Part shown: positions 49,295 through 62,439 of the stretch, one piece after another | Layout of the letters: every line of letters starts with the position of its first letter | Numbering within the stretch: the stretch's first letter is position 1 | From: Orbilia blumenaviensis | Lineage: Eukaryota; Ascomycota; Orbiliomycetes; Orbiliales; Orbiliaceae | NCBI GenBank assembly: GCA_036872755.1 | Contig: JAVHNS010000012.1 | Span: forward strand, 682,001 to 746,000 | Direction of reading: 5' to 3' | Length of the DNA stretch: 64,000 nucleotides | Translations under genes and position numbers: made by a program | Notes under the pieces: model-generated | What the model was told of the DNA's origin: nothing | Seen by the model: the letters and a program-made list of their open reading frames with translations, nothing else | Database searches by the model: none

Positions 49295-49826
49295 AAGGAT
49301 TTTGGGCACGATTTGGGAGGAATAGTCTGGGCTAGAACCCAAGGGATTATATTGCTGATACTGGATTAGTGTCGATAGTAAGGCTCTATACGTCACACAT
49401 GCACATATCTCGTTTATTCTTGAGATAATAATGTACCCGCCCGCTTGTAAAATCTAACATTTACCTCCCTCAATATTACTCAATATTAGTCTCGGTCTTA
49501 GCCCCTCCCTTGCAAAGGAAATAACCAAATAAAATTGGTCTTTGCGAAGCGTCTAGCGTTGAGGTGCTAAAGCCTACAATAGAATTCAAGTGCTTGTATG
49601 TATAGTTCTGGTAAAACGCTTATGAAGGCGATTTATCAGATCTAACATAACATTCGAATATTAAATCACTTTTTTTTTGTTGTGTAATTCAATACTTCGT
49701 TGAATACTGTATACATCCCATAACCATATTTTTCGCTGGCATCCAAGGGCCTCGTTTACTTCCGCGGTATTTCCACTAACTATGCACCATTCCCCGTACG
49801 TCGTTTTAAAACCCTATCCCGGAACC
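49295..49826. other. Convergent 3' intergenic region
   Basis: Lies between the DUF7580-like gene and the first secreted paralog. AT-rich, with a T run at 49671-49678; no gene seen. Confidence 0.45.
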
Positions 49827-51153
49827 CTACCCGAAACCTGAACCGAAACCTGAACCGAAACCTGAACCTGAACCTGAACCCGACCCGGAACCCGGCCCAA
49901 AACCTGACCAAGAGCCCGGTCCAGAGTGACTATGTGGGGGCACATATTCAAGGAACCGGTCTATCAAAGCCCGTGTCTCAGCATCCAGCGGATCGCCTTC
50001 AGGATGATGGTCACGATGGGCGACCTCGAGTTCATCGGCATTATCGGCATTACCCACAACCTGGGGGTCCTCATGATTAGCCTCAAATCTAAGCGTTAGA
50101 CCTCCGGTTCCATAGTTTAACGCAGGGTCAACTCTCCACGCCCACCCGTGATTATCGGGGTGGTTACGGTAAAGCTCAGGTATTTGGTTAATGGCCTCTT
50201 GATAGGGAGCTAATCGGTCACGAATACCACGTCGGGGCACTGTTGGTTGTCCTAATTGGACGTAACATTGACAACCTGTTCGTTAGGATACGAGTTAGGT
50301 ATGATAAATAATTCTAGGGAAAAAAGGGGGGGAAGAAAGAAAGAATAAAAGAAAAGAAAGAAGAAGAAAAGAGACAAAAGAAGAAAAAAAAGGCGAAAAA
50401 AGGTACACAGGCTTCAAGCTCAAGGTATTGTATTGGTAGGCCCGTACACTTACCCAAAGTTTCCCTACAGATAAAGGCTATCGTGTTACCCTTACAGACC
50501 ATTAGTTTCCCAAGCCTCCGCGCACCTGTTGTAAGCTCCCCGGACTGCTCGTCGCAATTACAGTATTGACAAATTCGCTGTCTCTCTCTGATTACTTGGA
50601 GGGCCTCTTGCTCAGTCTGGCCTTCAAATCCAAGTTCGTCTCGTAGTTGATCAATCCATCTGTACCATACAACAGCTTTCGCGCCAGGAGGCAGGTTCTG
50701 TGGGGCTCCGGGTGGGTTCGACGTGGAGAGCAAAGATCTTATTCTGTGAATAATTTCGTTGGGTGGCCGACAGTGGACGTCAGGAATTCCAATGTAGAAG
50801 AAATCCGGCATAACTTCCGAAGCTTTGGGTATATTCATTCTGCTACTGATAAGTGGCGAAGTTGATATGGAGGAGCCGATTTTATCATCTTTCCCCTCAA
50901 TTCTGACCTCCGCAGGTATATTTGTGGTCTTTGCATCAGGGAAAGAATCTAAGGTGGCATTGGTGCTGTTAATCGTACTGGGGGACATAAACTGCGGCAC
51001 AGGTGAGGTTTCGTCTTCCTGCCGTTGATTTCGAAGCGCTGCATTCGTGACCGGTGATGCGAGGACCCCGTTTCCGACTAAGACGAGGAGCCTTATCGAA
51101 ATAAGGAAAACTGTCTGCAAGAAACTTGCCCTCGAGCGGCTCGCGGTGACCAT
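49827..51153 (-). CDS. Secreted cysteine-containing protein, paralog A of an unrecognised family
   Basis: Exon 1 (50454-51153) and exon 2 (49827-50275) join in frame for 382 residues. A signal peptide covers about residues 1-33 (FLQTVFLISIRLLVLVGNGV, cleavage near LASP). The mature part has C-x-PP near 138, then a conserved block: RERQRICQYCNCDEQSG, LTTGARRL, IAFICRETLG, and, just after the splice, GCQC. YQEAINQIPELYRNHPDNHG and WAWRVDP follow. The tail is Gly/Ser/Phe low complexity. The same order of blocks recurs in the gene at 53721-55200, including intron position and phase. Cysteines spaced CxYCxC and GCxC suggest disulphides in an extracellular protein. I do not recognise a named family. 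An in-frame ATG at 51180 would add nine residues before the signal peptide. Confidence 0.72.
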
Positions 51154-53720
51154 GACTGTAGACGGAGCTATTAATATCATCTAGCCCTACTATTAGTTCT
51201 GAAGCCGGAAAGTATTGGATCGCATATATATATATATACAGTGATTCAGCGACTGGTCGACTGATAAACCATAAAGGCAGGCGTTCTTCAATACTATATC
51301 ATATATTGAGGATGAACATTCATCTAGCACGAGAATAGAGAATCGATTGGTATACAGAGTATCAATACTTGCCTAGTCCTGTAATATACGTGATAAGGTA
51401 AATGATTAAGTTCTTAGTAAAAGAAGAGGGTTGCAAAGGTGTGAGAGACTCCGAAGCAAGGGCCAAGAAAGCTTAATGAAAGACTCTAGATTTCAATGGG
51501 TATTGGTAGTTATTGATAAGTACGCACACACTTAGTTATACTGGACCACTAATGAGGGACTTAATAATCGGCCAACATAAGTAGCGTGAGGCTGCAGTTA
51601 CTAACGCAAAAGCTGAAGCTTGGGCTGTGCCCTACTATTATATGTATGGATTTCAAAGGAGTCGTTTTAATCTGAGATTCCCTATACGACATAGATAGTA
51701 TAGCTCCTTCAGGTTTCAGAATCGCTGGGTTACTACTTCATCTATGTTGGGATATTGGTTGGGCGCTTTGCCTCCAGCGCCGTTTTTCGGGGCCATCGAT
51801 TGCCTGGTTTCCGGTGGTCAGTACTATATTTTGTAGTTAGAATTGGTGCAGCTAACATTGGCGGCTAGTTTATGTATTGGCGGGCACTTCAATGTGTATA
51901 CGCCTAGCTGTATATAGAGCGAACGATACTGATCAAACTTTCAAACGCGAACGTGGCAAACGGAGGCCTTGTTTTTTCTAAAGAAAAAATTTTTCTTTTC
52001 TCAAATTAATGTAGCTATATATTACATAATACGGGACTAATATATTACATAAGTTAGTGAAGTTTCGGTGTTGACGGTTTTACGACCGCCTTAGAACTTG
52101 TTGATATTCTTTCAATTTATTTCAGCAAAGGGCAGCTGGCAGTACATGTGGTAATACGAGGTACCTATTATAAAGTTTTTAATACTGTACTACACACGGA
52201 CGAAAATGGCCCACATATTTAGGATTACAACGGTATTAAAAGCATACTTTTCAAACACAGTAGTAGCAGTCCATCATTTCTTGTTTCTATGATATCTACG
52301 AAAGGATTAGGGGGGGTTATACACTGGTCTAGCAATATCATTAACGGAAAAAACAAAAATAAAAAAAGGGGGGCGTTACTGCGGGCTGCCAAATATTGGT
52401 AGGTGGATGTTGCGTGCTAGCGTAATATTCAAGTATCGATAGCTAGTTGTCGATGGCTTCGAAGAACGGCATTGAAGGCAAGGGGTTATCAGTATCGATT
52501 CAACATCTGGGTATCTTGGTTTGCAACACTACTAGTATTTCAAGGCGAATCAAGCCAATATATCCCTCAAAAACCAATTTAAAATTCAGAATTTTGATTC
52601 TTGAGATCTAAATTGGGTGACTTTCGAAAGCATCGAAGCTTTTTGGGGTCCTGGTACAGATATAATTGATCGCGAAGTTGAGATATGGGTACGAGATAAG
52701 GATAGTAGACAGCTAGCTATATATAAGTTGGCTGTTTTTAGGGCATGATGGCGCGGCACGACTGTAGGGTCACGTATACGTATACAAACTCGAATACATT
52801 TCTTTAGTATCTTATACAAGGTATCCGCTACAACTACCACGGATCTGGTCTATGAGACAGCCGCTGCCTGAAAACGCAAGTTACTTTTGCGTTATAGTGA
52901 TATTAATTAGCGTTTTGTCAGACTTAAAATAAAACATAGACAACACTACTTATCTAGCAGAACAAGGATGGTGAGTGTTCCTAGAAGAGAGGCTAGAGGC
53001 CTTTAGCATAAGGTGGATAGGGACAGGGAGATATACGGCTGATCCCTAACAATTATCTAGACTATAGCTAAGCACTAATTAACGTAAAAACCGGTCCCAG
53101 AGACCCAAAAGCACGCAAATCCGAAAGAAACCCCATGTTGTTGCGAACATTAAGTGGCGGTATCAACATAGACCCTGGAAATTAGTTGTTTATAACATAA
53201 ACAGCCTGCGCACATGTATATAAATTCATTGAATCTGTCTATTTTATTGCCTATTCCACTGACTGGTTACAGCTGTAGTAGCAACTATGTTAGCAGCTAG
53301 ACTAGTGGGTGTAAACGAAGAACCTCGAAGTGTTTTCAAAACCTGGGTGGCTACTGGCTCTGATTTACAGTCTTGACCAACCTGAAAATATATCAATGTT
53401 CCAAATAAATATAGTTGATGCTTGGGAAAAAAACGACGGCACAAGACTTCTGCAAGAGAATTCCGGCTGTAGCGAATGAGGCACCCTAACTTTTGTTTGC
53501 ACCATACTAGAATCATTTCAAGAATCTAACTCTCTTAAAGATTTGAAACCATCCCAACAAACCCGTTATACGCTATACTTTGTGCGAATATAAATGTAGG
53601 AAGATACATATACTACTATGTAAAAAAATAAGCTAAGTCAATTCGCATGGAAACCAGACGCTACTCCACATGTGACGCTAGATTTAAAGCCCAACATACA
53701 TCTTGCATGTATTCATACGC
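51154..53720. other. Intergenic region between the two secreted paralogs
   Basis: About 2.6 kb of AT-rich DNA, including a TA run near 51222-51236. A 90-codon frame at 53244-53516 (minus) is not supported by a signal peptide or domain. No transposon is recognised. Confidence 0.4.
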
Positions 53721-55200
53721 TCATTCCTTCTCTCGCGGAATTTCGGCCGCGACAGCGATACTGCTCGTAGGTTCTGGACCTGAACCCCTCGACACATCAT
53801 TCTCATTGAGAGGCAGCACGTCACGCTTCTGACGGCCCCCTGGGAAAACGCCAGAGCCGGAACCGGCGCCACCGTTCCCGTAGAAACGATACTCGTACCA
53901 CTGGTGACCACCACGAAAGGGATCAACAACAGGGAAAACATCTTCTGGAACAAATTCAGGCGGCGCAAATCGGATCCCTTCCTCCTGAATGGGTTCGGGT
54001 TCGGGTTCGGGGGCCGTAAAAAGTGGGGGTTCATCGTTTTGGTCCTGAACTTGTACCGGAGCAGGATTCAATTCTCTGAATATAAGGGGGCCGCTATCCC
54101 GGGCGTGCCCAGGTCCGGCTACCTCGTATGTTAGAGTTTGTCCTGGGAAGGCAGCGATCGTTGGGTCAACTGTCCAACGCCACCCTTGGTTTGCCGGATG
54201 ACCACGGATAGCTTCTGGTATTTGGTTGATTGCGTTTTGGTAGTCCTGCAAAGAACCAACCGGCAAAGATGGGTTTTGATCGATCGATGCCTGCGTCAGC
54301 CTAGTAGTACAGTGGCACCCTATTGATAAATTCACAGATACTTGCTTAGCGATCATTTTATACACGTTAACGATGGGGTCCGTGTCCGATGCTGGGGAGG
54401 GTGGGAGAATATATTATTCCTCAACATAAGGAGTTGCCTCTTATGCATAATAAGAAACCTAAATCGCGAGACACCCTTAGAGTTTTTGTACATACCCAGA
54501 ACTGACATGCAAATCGCAAACGTAATGTGGTTATCACAGGGCCTCTCTGGCTTTCTTCTTTTTCTCATTTGCTTGATCCGCGCGCCCCTTTGCAAGTTTC
54601 CCGTCGATGCATTACAATGACAATATAAACATGTGTCTTGTTCATCTCTAATCATAGCATGTATCTGTTCTTCAGTCGGACGTCTCATATCAAAAAAAAT
54701 GCTGATTTTGCTTTTCCAATTGTTCCAGGCTGCACGAGAAGGGCTGTTGTCAAGATCAACCAGAAGATCGCCGCTAGCAAGACGAGTGATCCGGGGAAGA
54801 ATGGCACTAGGCGTTTCGCATTCGATGGAGAGGCCCTCTTCATAGAAGAAACTGTGGTGAATGGTCGCCCGTTTTTCGTGTGGTTTCAGCACCCCAGAGG
54901 CCCCGGCAAGATTGAGCGGTAGCGAGGCTGAGGTTGATAGACCAACATTGGCCCATCCTTGTTTAGTGGTAGATTGGGTAGGCGCTTTTACTCTATCCGG
55001 ACCTGGTGAAAATTTCGAAATGGCGTCAATGTTACTATTCACGTCTGGAAATGGAATATCTGACTACCTCGAGTTTCGGGTGTACTGGGTTTTGCATCCG
55101 TTGCCGGCGATGCAAAAGCCCTAATGCCGAAGAGGGCTATAAAGGTGGAGAAAATAATAAGCAAAAGGCCTAGGTGAGTGAGACCTTGGGATGAATGCAT
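53721..55200 (-). CDS. Secreted cysteine-containing protein, paralog B of an unrecognised family
   Basis: Exons, read leftwards, 55068-55200, 54496-55002 and 53721-54319 give 412 residues. The signal peptide reads LGLLLIIFSTFIALFGIRA with cleavage near FASP, as in paralog A (LASP). The conserved block appears as IRDEQDTCLYCHCNASTG, NLQRGAR, ITFAICMSVLG, and after the same-phase intron GCHC; then YQNAINQIPEAIRGHPANQG and WRWTVDP. The tail differs: a PEPEPEP run, then PGGRQKRDVL with a KR site that Kex2-type proteases could cut. The first intron (55003-55067, 65 bp) is required because the signal-peptide frame otherwise ends in a stop. Paralog pair, spacing and shared intron indicate tandem duplication followed by divergence. 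Extracellular function is unknown. Confidence 0.7.
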
Positions 55201-56517
55201 AATAAACAGTCTATTTAAACGTTCTAGTGCGGGCGCGGCAAGTTTGGAGCTTCGTAACTAAAGCACTATAAAGGATAGTCTCGCGACTAGAGTATTAGAG
55301 GGAATAGCAAATATTTTCGAAAATCCCCCCAAGTCTTATTTCCTAGTTAACTTAGAGGCGACGGTTTAATTCGCAGGCAGCGGAAACTCGCATGGTAGAC
55401 TGGTCGCTTAACAATATAGCGGATGAGAAAGGGAACCCTATCTGTTATAACTGTTATTCCGCTGAATCACTCAACTTGAGCCACGATACCCTGGATCCTG
55501 TATAGCTCTGCCACATCGAGTCTCCAGGTCGTCATGAAATGTGCAGTTGATATTAACCTTCTCAATTGTAGATTCAATGTTTACAAGTGCTTTAGTAGCC
55601 AACATTTGTTTTAGTTTATGTATAGACTATACCCTTTTGCTACTCAGGCCTGAATCTCGAAACTCTCGGTACTTAAACATTTTGATAAACATATGATACT
55701 GTCGAAAATTTTGGAAGCATGACTCGTTCTTGGAAAGATGGATGAATGTTGTAATTGCAACCAAACCAAAGAGCACATGCATAAGCTCTGGATTTTAGAG
55801 TAATATCTGACACAACAGGTAAATTTGGTGTTAATTAACCTATTAAGCTAGGCATATATATGATTAACTGTTCACTCGGGATATGTCTTCAGGCGACTAG
55901 GCAATATCCTTCTTCCTCAATAAGCAGCATCAATCTGGATGTTAGTTGGCACAAGGTAATAGGTCATTAGTCAGGTCGGACTCTCTCGCGCACAGCCGTG
56001 ATTACCGAAGCATCCCTTTGGTTTGTCGATACCAGTATTTAGCTAGGAGGCCCTCGGGTCATAATCCAGATGTTAGGTACCCGTTGCAATCGTCTATATG
56101 TACCTGCGGGAAGTATTAATAGTAACTATAACTAGGTTATATCAATAATATTAATATATCGTACGGCACTATCATACGGCAGTAACTCGAAGAGGAAGGT
56201 GAGATAAAGGCTTGGCGAAGTGTCTCTACATAAAGACCTCGGTTTCCGGGTTCCGTCCCCTTTCTTGTTGGAGGCGATCAATCGAGAATTCATCCGCTGG
56301 GTCTGTTTAAAACTTTAAGCCTAGAAACAGCTGAAGAAGAAACAATAAAAAAACAATTAAAAAAATACAAATTTCTCGCAGTGAACCTTCAGGATATCGC
56401 GATATCTTGGGTAACTTGGTTTAATATCAAGTTGCGGGCGGTAGGTCTAAGAAGTCAGACGTGTCATAAGTGAATTCGAATCTACCTAGTAGTAAATACA
56501 CTACTGGGGGATTTCCC
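55201..56517. other. Intergenic region
   Basis: Divergent upstream region between paralog B (minus) and the ABC transporter (plus). AT-rich, no supportable gene. Confidence 0.4.
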
Positions 56518-59500
56518 ATGGCCATGGCCAACACCAACAACACTGGTTCGGATCCTCCAGCCTGTTCGTCCTTCGTAGATGCATCCTTCGGCCCATTTGT
56601 GAAGGGGTGCCCAAACGACTTCGATTTTACCTTCGCATTCGAGCAGTACTTCTTTGTCATCGTTCCATCTTTCGTTGGGCTTCTTCTCGCCGCGGCTCGT
56701 ATCAAGGCATTGAGACAGAGGGAAACCGTGCCAATTAACGCGGTTGGAGGTACTTTAAAGGGGGCCAAATTGGTATGTGATATCACGCTTGAATCTCAAC
56801 TTTGTTGGATTTTCGCCGCCCAACACAATAATTTACTATTAGCAGCTGCTTGCATGCCTGGGGTATTGGCGTATACACCACAGACATACGCCACCTTATT
56901 CTAGCCCAATTTTTCTTCTTTAACTCTTTCTTCTTCATTTCATTGCGTCTCGTTTTACTTTATTCGTTTTGTTTTGTTTTGTTTTGTTTTGTTTTGCTTC
57001 TCAGTCCATCAGAATGCACTCTGGGACCGAGACTACGTATAACTCACAGTCAAGCTAACAGATATTTTGGCCCGTTTGCAGCTTAGTACCGGCTTGTTCG
57101 CCATCGTCCAACTCACTCTACTCGTGCTTTGGTCTGTTTTCGGTATCAATTCAGCTATTCGGGCACAGGTGATTGCCGCCACCTCTCTCTCTTTTTTGGG
57201 AGCTGTTGTATTTTGTGGACTATCCTACTACGAGCACAGCAGGTCTTCACGGTGAGTCTTTACAGTCGTTAATTATATTGGGGGTACTACCTTTATATAT
57301 ATTTACTAAATCTTAAATATCGACATTAACATATTTTATAACCGTGCGTATAGTGCATCATGGCTCTTGACCGCTTACCTCTCGGTCACACTGCTTTTAG
57401 ATGCTGCGATCCTTCGCACTCTGCATCTTTCACCCGCCGCATTTCCACTTGCTATTCGAGTGGCATCCTCGATCGCATTCATTGTGAAAATTAGCATTAT
57501 TATCACCGAATCTATGAGAAAGGATGTTGGGGGTAACTCGAATGGAGAGGCGCGTACTCCGGAAAAATACGCTAGCCCGTTCAGTCAGCTCTTCTACTTT
57601 TGGTTGAACGAACTTATCATTCATGGGTTTAAAAGGATTCTCAAACTCGGAGATCTCTTCCAAGTTGTTGGGGAGATGGAAGCACAAAGGCTGGACGAGA
57701 GGTTTTGGAATCTGTGGGAAAGAGGTAGAGTACCTACTTCATTTATATTTCATGAAAATCTAGTTAAAGAGAGCCGGCTGACTGTAGTAGATGCATCCCA
57801 ACCGACGCGGAGGCTTGGATTAGTTCTTCTTGATGCTCTGAAAACCCCCCTGTTATTAGCAGCGATTCCCAGGATGGTCTTAATAGTCTTCATATTCTGC
57901 CAGCCTCTTCTTCTTGAGACTTTTCTAGGGTATCTGAAAGACCCCGAGGAAAGGAAAAATGCCAACATAGGGCAAGCCATGATTGGGGCTTATGCGTTGG
58001 TCTACGTTGGCATGGCAGTGAGTACAACCCAACTGATGCAACTGTGGTTTTTATGTTACTGTTCTAAGAACGCATGCGCTATCAGATTACATCAGCGTTT
58101 TACTGGTATCGTAACATCCGGTTCGTTACCATGTTACGAGGGATATTGATGACGGCAGTTTACAACAAAAGCACCCGACTCAATATTACAGCCGCGACCA
58201 CAACGGAATCAGTCACGCTTATGAGCGGGGATGTGGAAAACTTAGTCAGGGGCTTGAGAGAGATCCATGAGCTCTGGGCAGCTGTCGTTCAGATCGGGAT
58301 TGCGACCTGGCTATTGGCAAAGCAGCTCGGGGTGGCCTGTATTGGGCCATTAATCGTGTGCTTTGGTAAGGGTCTACAATATGCACAACCATAGACACCC
58401 ATAATACCGTACTAATGAGGATCCTATAGCATCCGCGATTATTATGGGGGCAACTTCCGGGCGGGCCAAAAAGTACCAACTTGAGTGGATGGAGGAGCTA
58501 CAAAAACGAACAGGTAGGTAGAGAAGAGGTACCCACACCCTGAACGCGAGAATTGACAATGTTTCAACACACCATTAGGAATCACTTCATCTATCATGGG
58601 CTCGTTGAAGGGTATCAAGATGCTCGGTCTGAGTGACCGGTTGGCAAGATTTGTACAGATGCTACGAGTTAACGAAGTGACAGCGTCGAAGAAGTTTCGT
58701 ATGCTAGCTGTGTACTCATCGACATTAGGTAAGTCCTCTCCCAGTGACTTTTGATGGGCTGTGTACCAGGGTCTGATAATTTGAACACTAGCATACTTCC
58801 CAATGATGCTTTCACCCGTCGTCACCTTTGCGATCTACCTCGGAATCGCCTTACGCAACAATACAACTCTTGACACGCAAAGAATGTTCACATCATTATC
58901 GTTGTTGATGCTGATAACCCAGCCGCTTTTTGGTGTCTTTCTAGATATTTTCGAGTTCATGTCCTCGATGGGTTGCTTAGAAAGGATTGAAGCATTCATG
59001 AAGAAGGAGACGAAAAGTGACCATAGGCTGGTCTCATCTCAGCCTAGTTCAAGAGTAGTCCGCAGCCGGAATGAAACAGATAATTTCGAACTCGAGCAAA
59101 TTTCAATTCAGCGAGTTGAAAATCTCGATACCGAAGGCACTATCCTAGAGGTTTGCGAGGCGTCTTTCGGATGGCAAAAGGACGACTCTCCAATTATCAA
59201 CAACGTCAGTTTCGCCGTTGATTCCGGTAGCTTAGTCATGATTTGCGGACCCGTTGCTTCTGGAAAATCAACTCTGTTAAAAGCACTTCTTGGGGAAACC
59301 CTGGGTCTGAAGGGCTTTGTTCGGATTACGGCTGATTCTATCGGCTACTGTGACCAAGTGCCTTGGATTATGGTGAGTTCGATTAGCAATCGTTGGGTTT
59401 AGTGTTAAACTGTTATTTGACTAGTATGAACGGTTTTTGCTGATACATGAAACAAAAATAGGGAATATCTATTAAGGAAAATATCACAGGCTTCTCGAGA

Positions 59501-62114
59501 TTCAATCAAAGTTTATACCAAGAAGTTCTCCATGCATGTGATTTGGTCCAGGATTTGTCTGTATTTCCGGATGGAGACAACACGCTGGTTGGTAGTAAAG
59601 GCATAACCTTGAGTGGTGGGCAGAAGCAACGAGTGGTAAGATCGATACCGTCTATATACAACCGTATATAAATATATATCGTATTAAATACCCTACTATA
59701 AAGCTAATCAACGGTCTCGGAGCAGGCACTTGCTAGGGCTCTATATGCCCGAAAACAACTTGTCATCCTAGATGATGTCTTTAGTGGGCTTGATATGCAT
59801 ACCCAATCAAAGGTATTCAATCGTGTATTTGGCAGTCAGGGGCTTCTCCGCAAGTCAGGATCAACTGTTATATTGGCTACACATTCTGTCAATCTTCTTC
59901 GATACGCAGATAAGGTCATCGCTCTGGGTAGTGGCGGTGAGATCCTCGAACAAGGCTCGTTTAATGAACTTCTCAAGGTCGAAACTGGATACGTAAAGGG
60001 CATATATGAGGAGTCTGAGAAAAACACAGAGACGATCTCATCGGAACATTCAGAACCTATTTTGGCCCAACAGTCGCCCCCACTAGAGAAACAACGAGAC
60101 ACACCATCAGACCCTAAGCGCCAATCTGGGGATTGGTCACTTTATACATATTTCTTTTCTCGCGTTGGGACAAGAGTCACCATAGCTTTTGTCGTCCTTG
60201 AGACGCTGTGGGCATTCTTTTCGTCATTTCCAAGTAAGCGAAATCCTTCAAATTTTGTATGGGCATCTCTAATGCATACCGCACTCTAAAATATAGCACT
60301 TTGGCTCAAATGGTGGTCCGATGCAAATGAACAATCACCAAATCGTCAAGCGGGGTTATACATCGGCGTATATGTCGTTCTACAAGTTGCCGGCTTATGT
60401 TCGACTGCCCTTTTAACTTGGTGTTGCTGTGATATCATGGCGCGGAAATCAGGGATTAGGTTCCACCGAGTCTTGTTGAATGCAGTCATGGGAGCACCCA
60501 TGGCTTTTATTAGCAAAACAGAGGTCGGATCGCTGGTCAATCGGTTTACCCAGGATCTCGGGCTCATTGACCGTCAGCTTCCAATAGCTATGATGTGCTG
60601 CGTATCAAGTACGGTTACTACATTTTTCAAGTGGTTGTCGATAGAGCTTACGGCTTACATCAATATTTTCATACAGATCTGTTCATCGTCGTGGCACAGG
60701 CCATTCTCATATCGACCGCTTCCGTCTACATTGCCATCAGCTTCCCCGCTCTCATCTTTGTGTTCTACATGGTTCAGAAATACTACCTAAGGACATCTCG
60801 CCAATTAAGATTGCTGGACTTGGAAGCTAAGGCACCAGTATAGTACGTCCCCTTGGCTTGTTAACCCAGCTGGCATTTCGCGCGCTCGCTCATACTAACA
60901 TTGCCATCAATATAGCACAATCTTCCTTGAATCGCTCGAGGGACTTTCTACAATTCGGGCATTTGACTGGCAAGGCTCCTTTATCGCCAAATCATATGGC
61001 CTTATCAACACCGCACAATCCCCTTTCTACCTACTCTCCCTCCTCCAAAAATGGTTAACGTTAGTCCTTGACCTTGTGACGGCTGCTTTAGCAGTAATTG
61101 TCGTTGGGATTGCCGTTGCCACACGTGAAACTGTGAGTGTCGGGTTTACGGGTATCGCACTGACACAGATAATGGGATTCACAGAATGCATGAAGATGTT
61201 CATGCTGTTTTGGACACAGCTGGAGACAAGTTTGGGTGCTATCTCTCGTATTAGGGAGTTCAGTGAGACCACCCCAACTGAGGGAAGCCTTGAGGAGCAG
61301 AATGGAGTAGTACCCATTGGGTGGCCAGCGGAAGGGAACATTGAGATAAAGGGACTGACAGCTGGATACGACGAACGCATGGTGTTGACTGATGTCAGGA
61401 TATCGATTTCTGGAGGAGAGAAAATCGGTATTTGCGGTAGGACCGGAAGGTAAGTGCACGAATAAACGCCCCGCTTTCTTTGGGTTGGAACCTAAGTTTG
61501 TGCCGTTGCACTCATATATTTTTAGTGGCAAGAGTTCTTTGACTTTGGCATTACTCCGAATGATGGAAATCAGCGCTGGCACCGTTGTCATCGATGGAAT
61601 TGACATTTCGAACATCCCAAGAGGAACAATCCGGAATGAAATCAACGTCATATCTCAAGAACCATTCTTTTTTTCTGGAAATATTAGACAAAACTTGGAT
61701 CCATATGATGCAGCGACGGATGCGGACATGATAACAGTGCTCCGCAAATGCCAGCTTGGGGGTATAATTGATGGAAACAAAGGTCTAGACGATGAATTTA
61801 CACCAGATACTCTTAGTCACGGCCAAAAGCAACTTTTCTGCCTCGCAAGGGCACTCTTGAGGGACTGCAAAATTGTGGTTTTGGACGAAGCGACAAGCGG
61901 GGTCGACAAAGATACGGACGAAATGATACAAAGGATTATAAGAGAGGAGATGAGGGATAGGACAGTTATCGCGATAGCACACAGGTTGCAAACTATAATA
62001 GATTTCGACAGGGTTGTAGTTATGGAAGACGGAAGGGTTGTTGAGGTCGGGGAACCTGGGGCGCTGTTGAAGGATGTGGATTCGAAATTCAAGCGGCTGG
62101 TGGATGCAATGTAG
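56518..62114 (+). CDS. ABC transporter, ABCC (MRP/Ycf1) subfamily, full length
   Basis: Thirteen exons keep frame for 1488 residues: 56518-56772, 57082-57251, 57354-58017, 58086-58365, 58430-58513, 58579-58728, 58792-59372, 59462-59635, 59726-60233, 60297-60608, 60677-60842, 60916-61449, 61526-62114. An N-terminal TMD0 of about five helices is followed by TMD1 (FYWYRNIRFVTMLRG), NBD1 with Walker A GPVASGKST (about 687), LSGGQKQRV (about 778) and VILDDVFSG, TMD2, and NBD2 with GRTGRSGKSS (about 1288), LSHGQKQLF and VVLDEATSG. Asp after the NBD1 Walker B aspartate marks the usual degenerate ABCC site; the NBD2 Glu is intact. Such pumps export drugs, conjugates or secondary metabolites at plasma or vacuolar membrane. 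Substrate cannot be told; no biosynthetic core gene is nearby. The first intron (309 bp) is the longest and contains (GTTTT)6. Confidence 0.93.
56966..56995 (+). repeat. (GTTTT)6 microsatellite in the first ABCC intron
   Basis: Six perfect GTTTT units lie in the first intron of the ABC transporter, about 85 bp before its acceptor. Confidence 0.9.
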
Positions 62115-62403
62115 GTCATGTCACGCATATGGTCTCGGTCGAACCACCCCGATGTAACTATAAAATTAGGGCTTCGATTTGATTCGGATCGTGTCTACAA
62201 CAAACTGTTTACCTACCTACTTACCTGGCGCTTACTCAATTAGGTCTGTCTTCGTGGGGTAAGCTATTGCCAATTTGTAATGAGCAGGGCCCTGGCCACC
62301 GGGCATTCCCACCGAAGCCAAAAAACCGGGTATCCATGTCTACTATACATCCATTCCTGCATACTGCAGGGAGAAAACCTGCAAGATCGATACATAAGTA
62401 CTG

Positions 62404-62439
62404 ACTTACCCAGGTACTTTAGTAGGTGCCTGGGTAAGT
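62404..62439. repeat. 14-bp inverted repeat of acttacccaggtac
   Basis: Arms 62404-62417 and 62426-62439 pair with one mismatch around an 8-base loop; a third copy of ACCTGGGTA follows directly. It lies about 300 bp past the ABC transporter stop codon and might act in 3' processing, or be one of the CCTGGG/CCTAGG-type motifs scattered between genes here. Confidence 0.6.

Noticed and set aside
49829..49900. Hexamer-like cctgaa/ccgaaa run, considered as interstitial telomere repeat
   Set aside because: It does not match CCCTAA/TTAGGG and is the coding sequence of the Gly-Ser-Phe tail of paralog A.
53244..53516. 90-codon minus-strand frame between the secreted paralogs, considered as a third family member
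   Set aside because: No signal peptide, no CxYCxC or GCxC motif and no upstream exon could be found.
55045..55067. 23-bp GT..AG stretch as the first intron of paralog B
   Set aside because: Too short for a spliceosomal intron; a 65-bp intron with the same donor also restores the frame.
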